Shown here in pieces: positions 7,346 to 11,303 of a stretch of 11,303 nucleotides of DNA. Both the position numbers and the translations under genes were made by a program. Position 1 is the stretch's first letter. The number at the start of each line of letters is the position of its first letter. The notes beneath the pieces are model-generated. The model did not search any database and was not told the DNA's origin. It was given only the letters and a program-made list of their open reading frames with translations. This DNA comes from CAZVXI01 sp964631295 (GTDB lineage: Bacteria > Planctomycetota > Phycisphaerae > Phycisphaerales > SM1A02), in NCBI GenBank assembly GCA_964631295.1, contig CAZVXI010000100.1, positions 1 to 11,303 on the forward strand. The letters run 5' to 3'.

Positions 7346-8908
7346 ATGCCCACTTTGACGTACAGGATCTCGATTCTCGGGTGCCGGGTGAACCACGCTG
7401 AAGCGCGCGATCTGGAGTCGATCCTGATCGCCCGCGGGCTCACCGAAGCGCCGGACGGGACCACTGCTGATGTGGAAGTCGTCCACACCTGTTCCGTGAC
7501 GAACACTGCCGCCGCGAAGAGCCGGCAGGCCTCGCGCCGCGCGCAGCGACGCCAGAACGCGTTGGAGCAATCGGCAAGAGACGGTGTTGCCGGTGTCGGT
7601 CAGCATCTCGCGGCGCATCAGTCCTTCCAAGGGCCGAGCGCCTCGCCAAGCCGGCTGACTTTTGTCACCGGCTGTTACGCATCGACCAACCTCGATGAGG
7701 CATCGGCGATCTTCGGCACTGCGCACGTGATCCCGCAGGATGCTGGCGATGGCCGGTCACTGGCCGAGCGGTTCGAAAACAGGCTCGACGAATGGCTTAC
7801 TGACCACGGCATGCCTCACCGAACGACCATACGGCCTGCCACGCGCTGCAGTTCCGAGTCTTGTGAAACAACCGGCGACGGGGTGCTGCCGCTGCCCGTC
7901 GTGCGCGCGGCGGCCGACGCGGGCTCACACATTCGCGCAGAAATCCGTATCCAGGATGGATGCGATGCTCATTGCACATTCTGCATCATCCCAAAGATCA
8001 GGCCGACGCTTCGCAGCAAGCGGATTCGTGACGTCGTGCGGGAAGCGCGGATGCTTGTCGAACATGGCCATCGCGAAATTGTCCTCTCCGGAATCTTCAT
8101 CGGGGCGTACGGACACGAGACGGCCCTGAGACGCAACCAGCAACGTAAGCTCAGGCAGCCGCTGGCCGACCTCCTCGACGAAGTTGCACAAGTGCCCGGC
8201 CTCGAACGAGTGCGGATTTCGTCGATGGAGCCCGGCGATATGACCGTGGAACTGCTCGATGCGATGGTCGCCAACAGGCCGGTGGTCGTCCCACATCTGC
8301 ACCTGCCGCTTCAGTCCGGCTCGAATCGAATACTGCGCCGGATGAACCGGCAGTACACCGTCGAGGACTACCTTGAGATGATCGATATGGTCAATAACCG
8401 GCTCTCGCTGAATGCAGGAGACGTCGGCGATCCCCTGCCACCGGCGATCACGACGGACATCATCTGCGGCTTCCCGGGCGAGACCGATCGAGATTTCGAT
8501 GAAACGCTCCGCGTCGCCAGACAGGTTGGCTATCTCCATATGCACGTGTTCCCATTTTCGGCGAAGAAGGGAACTGCCGCGGCACGGTGGCAGCACCATT
8601 TCGTCGCTGACGACATCCGGAAGCAGCGGGTTCGCCGTCTTATTGACCTCGAGACCAATCCGGGGAACGGAACCGCGATTGAATTCATGCGTCAACTCGT
8701 CGGCCGAACTGTGCGCGTCATGATCGAGCAACCTGATCCGAAGCGTTCGGGCCACATGATTGGTCGCTGCGATCACTATGCGATGGTTTCTCTCCCGGTC
8801 CGAGCAGCGCGCGGTACGCTGGTGGAGGCCAGGATCACGTCCGCAGCCATCGACAGCATCGTTGGCCGGCCGGTCAGTACCCGTGTTGCCCTTCCCGTGG
8901 TTGCCTGA
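7346..8908 (+). CDS. mtaB: Radical SAM methylthiotransferase, MtaB type
   Basis: This 520-residue protein belongs to the MiaB/RimO/MtaB family, which adds a methylthio group using two [4Fe-4S] clusters. MtaB acts on N6-threonylcarbamoyladenosine at tRNA position 37. The N-terminal domain supplies cluster cysteines 13 (LGCRVN), 49 (HTCSVTN) and 110 (VTGCYA). The radical SAM motif is CDAHCTFC with cysteines 206, 210 and 213. GCRVN matches the MtaB signature GC(K/R)VN rather than MiaB (GCQMN) or RimO (GCPKN). Later family segments are LSGIFIGAYG, RISSMEPGD, HLPLQSGSNRILRRMNR and DIICGFPGET. A TRAM-like C-terminal domain starts near residue 450. The protein is longer than usual (about 430-450) owing to extra sequence around 70-103 and a long linker around 134-196. 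An AGGA ribosome site lies 10 nt before the ATG. It is first in a plus-strand set of translation-related genes. Confidence 0.93.
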   Translation: MPTLTYRISILGCRVNHAEARDLESILIARGLTEAPDGTTADVEVVHTCSVTNTAAAKSRQASRRAQRRQNALEQSARDGVAGVGQHLAAHQSFQGPSASPSRLTFVTGCYASTNLDEASAIFGTAHVIPQDAGDGRSLAERFENRLDEWLTDHGMPHRTTIRPATRCSSESCETTGDGVLPLPVVRAAADAGSHIRAEIRIQDGCDAHCTFCIIPKIRPTLRSKRIRDVVREARMLVEHGHREIVLSGIFIGAYGHETALRRNQQRKLRQPLADLLDEVAQVPGLERVRISSMEPGDMTVELLDAMVANRPVVVPHLHLPLQSGSNRILRRMNRQYTVEDYLEMIDMVNNRLSLNAGDVGDPLPPAITTDIICGFPGETDRDFDETLRVARQVGYLHMHVFPFSAKKGTAAARWQHHFVADDIRKQRVRRLIDLETNPGNGTAIEFMRQLVGRTVRVMIEQPDPKRSGHMIGRCDHYAMVSLPVRAARGTLVEARITSAAIDSIVGRPVSTRVALPVVA

Positions 8909-8919
8909 GGTCTGGTTAC

Positions 8920-8948
8920 TTCACACCGTGACGTCTGACGGATATCCT
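8920..8948 (+). promoter_or_regulatory. Predicted promoter of the S1 gene
   Basis: TTCACA (8920-8925, five of six matches to the -35 consensus) lies 17 bp before TATCCT (8943-8948). The predicted start near 8955 gives a 5' untranslated region of about 24 nt. The -10 region GACGGATATCCTTG matches the 23S promoter's GATGGATATCCTTG at 13 of 14 positions. A second TTGACA (8948-8953) is too close to the ATG to drive this gene. Confidence 0.55.
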
Positions 8949-8978
8949 TGACACCCTTCAAAATCCCGGCCTAGAGAT

Positions 8979-10262
8979 ATGAGCAACGACCAATCGCCAT
9001 CGCGTGACAACGAGACTTCAGCGCTTGATCAGCGTCTTGAAGCGGAAATCGAAGCAGCCCTCGGCGATATGTCGCTCGACGACATGCTCGTTGACGAGTC
9101 GCCTTCACGGCTGAACCAGCCGACGGTCGATCGACCGGTGCCGCCGCGAGAGCGAGATTCCTCGGGCGAGTCGGCCCCACGCCAGAAGCGAGTGGGCACG
9201 ATTGTTGCTCTGCATGGTGGCAATGCCATGGTCGAGTTCGACCCGAAGACACAGGGGATGTGCCCGAGGGAGTACTTCGACGAGCCACCTGCCCTTGGCG
9301 CTGAGATGGAGTTCAACCTCGACCGCTATGACGACAACGAAGGTCTGTACCTTCTGTCGCGTCGCGGAGCTGTGCAAAAGGCTGAGTGGGAGTCGTTGGA
9401 AGTCGGACAACTTGTTGAAGCACGCTGCACTGGAACGAACAAGGGCGGCCTTGAGATGGAGGTTGCCAACCACCGCGCTTTCATGCCTGCCGGCCAGGTC
9501 GATCTGCGTCACGTCCCCGACCTTGGCGTATTCGTTGGTGAGAAGATGCCCTGCGAAGTGATGGAGATCGATCGATCCCGTGCGCGTATTATTCTCAGCC
9601 GCAAATCGCACCTCGCCGCCGAACGCGCAAAGAGTCGTGATGAACTGCTTGGTGAACTCGAAGTGGGTGAGACGCGCAGTGCCGTCATCACCAACATCAA
9701 GCCGTTCGGTGCCTTTGCCGACCTCGGTGGAATCGACGGTCTCATTCACGTTTCCGATCTCAGCCACGAGCGTGTGAAGGACCCGGAAAGCGTTGTCAAC
9801 CTCGGCGACCAAGTCGAAGTGCGCGTGCTCAAGATCGAGGGTACGGGCGACGACACCCGCATCTCTCTGGGAATGAAGCAGCTTCAGCAGGATCCGTACG
9901 AAGCGGGCTTACAGCAGATCGAGGAGGGCGGAACTGTCTCGGGCCGAGTAACCAAACTGATGGCATTTGGCGCGTTTGTTGAGATCGCGCCCGGTGTCGA
10001 AGGACTGATACACATCTCCGAACTCTCGCACGATCGAATCAATCGAGTGAGCCAGGTCGTCAAGCCCGATGAGGTCGTCACTGTGAAAATTCTGAGTGTC
10101 GATGCGGATTCGCGGCGGATTTCCTTGTCGCTGAAGGCCCTCACTGATGCGCCGGAACAGCAGGAAGCGAAACTCAACCGACACGAGGACCCCCACATGC
10201 GAAAAATGAAAGCAATGCTTGGCGAGAAGTTCGGAGACAACCTCAAGGGTGGTCTTGGGTAA
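8979..10262 (+). CDS. rpsA: Ribosomal protein S1-like protein with four S1 domains
   Basis: The 427-residue protein has four S1 RNA-binding (OB-fold) repeats at about 68-129, 139-209, 226-300 and 314-387. Repeats 3 and 4 are canonical (IKPFGAFADL, GLIHVSDLSHERV; LMAFGAFVEI, GLIHISELSHDRI); repeats 1 and 2 are more diverged. S1 proteins bind mRNA on the 30S subunit and help translation start. Escherichia coli S1 has six repeats and 557 residues; shorter four-repeat versions exist in other phyla. The acidic N-terminal extension (1-66) contains a helix ALDQRLEAEIEAALGDMSLD, and the basic tail ends in KGGLG. The ATG is the only possible start: an in-frame stop lies 30 nt upstream with no other start codon between. 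No Shine-Dalgarno sequence is visible, as also for E. coli rpsA. The gene could encode a regulatory S1-repeat protein instead of true S1. Confidence 0.9.
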   Translation: MSNDQSPSRDNETSALDQRLEAEIEAALGDMSLDDMLVDESPSRLNQPTVDRPVPPRERDSSGESAPRQKRVGTIVALHGGNAMVEFDPKTQGMCPREYFDEPPALGAEMEFNLDRYDDNEGLYLLSRRGAVQKAEWESLEVGQLVEARCTGTNKGGLEMEVANHRAFMPAGQVDLRHVPDLGVFVGEKMPCEVMEIDRSRARIILSRKSHLAAERAKSRDELLGELEVGETRSAVITNIKPFGAFADLGGIDGLIHVSDLSHERVKDPESVVNLGDQVEVRVLKIEGTGDDTRISLGMKQLQQDPYEAGLQQIEEGGTVSGRVTKLMAFGAFVEIAPGVEGLIHISELSHDRINRVSQVVKPDEVVTVKILSVDADSRRISLSLKALTDAPEQQEAKLNRHEDPHMRKMKAMLGEKFGDNLKGGLG

Positions 10263-10291
10263 ACTGCAACTGAGAGGAATAATTCCACGTC

Positions 10292-10789
10292 ATGACGAAT
10301 ACGGTGATTGCTGTCCGTGAAAAGCTCGACAGCGCAGCCAACGCAGTAGAGGTACTCGTGGAGCGAGGCGTTTCGCGCGACAACATCAGTATCCTGATGT
10401 CAGAGCATACGCGTGACGCGCACTTTCCTGTTGAACCAGAAATCGCCGGCGAAACGGGGAAAGCGAAGACTGTCAGTGTTGGTGTCCTCGTTGCGGCGCT
10501 TAGTTTTGCCATCGCCGCAACCGCCACTGGTGGAGCGCTGCTCGCCAGCGGCCCGCTTGTCGCAGCACTTGCGGCCCTCGGCGTCGGCGCAACTGCATCG
10601 AGAGTCGCCGGCGCGCTCGTTGCACTTGGGGTGGCGGAAGTGGATTCGAATGAACTCGAAGCACTGCTCGAGGATGACGGCACTCTTGTCGCAGTAGCAC
10701 ACGACGAACCCGTCGAGGATACCGCGCACCAGATTCTCGAATTCCACGAACCCCGGCTCATCCGAACGATGAGATGCTCCGGCGGATAA
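10292..10789 (+). CDS. Small Ala/Gly-rich protein resembling general stress protein 17M/YflT type
   Basis: This 165-residue protein begins with a strand-helix-strand pattern (about 2-36: NTVIAVREKLDSAANAVEVL followed by GVSRDNISILM) like the N-terminal domain of YflT/GS17M-type heat-induced proteins. A hydrophobic Ala/Gly-rich segment with glycine-zipper spacing (about 60-114) could span or insert into a membrane. The C-terminal part (about 115-155) has an acidic helix, a strand (TLVAVAH) and a further helix, the arrangement seen in this type of protein. No catalytic motif is visible, and the biochemical role of the family is not established. It starts 29 nt after the S1 stop with GAGAGGA 13 nt before its ATG, and no terminator lies between, so read-through from the S1 promoter is likely. 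Confidence 0.75.
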   Translation: MTNTVIAVREKLDSAANAVEVLVERGVSRDNISILMSEHTRDAHFPVEPEIAGETGKAKTVSVGVLVAALSFAIAATATGGALLASGPLVAALAALGVGATASRVAGALVALGVAEVDSNELEALLEDDGTLVAVAHDEPVEDTAHQILEFHEPRLIRTMRCSGG

Positions 10790-10811
10790 CTACACGCGAG
10801 ATGGAAACCCG

Positions 10812-11246
10812 ATGAGCACCGTCATCCACCAGCGCGTCGATGCAGCCCGCCGAGGTGATAACCCGATGGTCATCACGCAGATGGCGTCCGGCTGGCTGGT
10901 ACTCGCAGACACCCAGGTATTGCGAGGTTACTGCATGCTACTTCCTGATCCTGTGGTGAGCGACCTCAACGCGCTGCCAGAAAGTGTGCGCGATCAGTTC
11001 TTGCGAGATATGGCTGCCGCTGGGGATGTACTGCTCTCGATCACTGGGGCGGCACGCATCAACTATGAGATTCTTGGAAACCTCGAGCCAGCACTGCATG
11101 CGCATATTCTTCCTCGCTACGACGATGAACCGGAAGATGTTCGCACCAAACCAGTGTGGATGTACGACTGGCAGGCGGCGCCTCGCTTTGATGCGGAACG
11201 TGATGCAGCGTTGATCGAGGCGATCCGCGATGCACTTCGCTCGTAA
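10812..11246 (+). CDS. HIT-family nucleotide hydrolase or transferase
   Basis: The 144-residue protein has the compact histidine triad fold pattern. Strands RGYCMLLPDPVVSDLNALPE (38-57) match the usual HIT start, followed by RINYEILGN (82-90) and the active-site strand ALHAHILPRY (94-103). Compared with the usual HLHWHLIPRY, the catalytic second histidine (H96) and third (H98) are present, while the first is alanine (A94). HIT proteins of this group hydrolyse dinucleoside polyphosphates or nucleoside phosphoramidates; the substrate here cannot be told. A Trp/Tyr-containing tail (KPVWMYDW, 113-120) follows. The ATG at 10812 is 22 nt after the preceding stop, with GGA 6 nt upstream. A nearer upstream ATG (10801) gives only four codons before a stop. 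It is probably co-transcribed with the two genes before it. Confidence 0.9.
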   Translation: MSTVIHQRVDAARRGDNPMVITQMASGWLVLADTQVLRGYCMLLPDPVVSDLNALPESVRDQFLRDMAAAGDVLLSITGAARINYEILGNLEPALHAHILPRYDDEPEDVRTKPVWMYDWQAAPRFDAERDAALIEAIRDALRS

Positions 11247-11303
11247 TCTTCACATCTGGTGCCGTGCAATCGTTTCTCGCAGTGAGCGGAGATCAAGCGC
11301 TGT

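Noticed and set aside
7145..7726. Minus-strand 193-codon frame upstream of pilM
   Set aside because: It is antisense to the mtaB N-terminal coding region, which has clear cysteine motifs, and it shows no family features.
7925..8776. Minus-strand 283-codon frame
   Set aside because: It lies fully opposite the radical SAM domain of mtaB; the plus-strand frame has the catalytic motifs.
8948..8977. TTGACA-18 bp-TAGAGA as the S1 promoter
   Set aside because: The transcript would start at or after the only possible ATG, so the upstream TTCACA-TATCCT pair is preferred.
10276..10286. GGAATAATTCC palindrome between the S1 and stress-type genes as a terminator or operator
   Set aside because: The arms are 5 bp with a single central base, which cannot form an RNA hairpin, and there is no U-run. 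It overlaps the ribosome site by chance.
11247..11303. Terminator or new gene after the HIT gene
   Set aside because: The last 57 bases show no strong inverted repeat with a U-run and no start of a recognisable reading frame.

Overview
The window looks like a piece of a planctomycete chromosome, probably class Phycisphaerae. This is inferred from four things: a 23S rRNA gene with its own promoter and leader and no 16S upstream (unlinked rRNA genes are known in this phylum), a GspL-like PilM fusion next to two unfamiliar single-span membrane proteins, a four-domain S1 protein with an acidic N-terminal extension, and a HIT protein of a type I associate with planctomycetes. No database search was possible, so the taxon is a judgement. 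The DNA is moderately GC-rich and densely coding. I saw no mobile element, CRISPR array or tRNA.

Layout. Positions 1 to about 994 (minus strand) hold the 5' third of a 23S rRNA gene that runs off the left edge. Positions 995 to about 1460 hold its leader and promoter: TTGACA and TATCCT boxes, then a boxB-like hairpin, a near-perfect boxA, a GU-rich boxC-like stretch and several hairpins. A terminator hairpin (1499-1536) separates this from a three-gene minus-strand operon (7049 down to 1572). The operon encodes a PilM ATPase-fold protein fused to a PilN-like membrane and periplasmic part, a PilO-like single-span protein that overlaps it by 4 bp, and a 629-residue single-span protein with a coiled-coil pair split by a glycine-rich linker.

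After a 296-bp divergent intergenic region, the plus strand carries a MiaB-family radical SAM methylthiotransferase (MtaB type), a ribosomal S1-like protein with its own promoter, a small Ala/Gly-rich stress-type protein and a HIT-family hydrolase or transferase. The last three are closely spaced and probably co-transcribed. The final 57 bases hold nothing I can name.

How it fits together. The minus-strand operon looks like the inner-membrane alignment platform of a type IV pilus or type II secretion-like machine, rebuilt with PilM and PilN in one chain. The rRNA gene, MtaB (tRNA position 37 modification) and S1 all serve translation. The 23S and S1 promoters share an almost identical -10 region (13 of 14 bases), which hints at common control. 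The strongest points for a second look are the self-contained antitermination leader on an unlinked 23S gene, the PilM-PilN fusion, and the unrecognised 629-residue partner.
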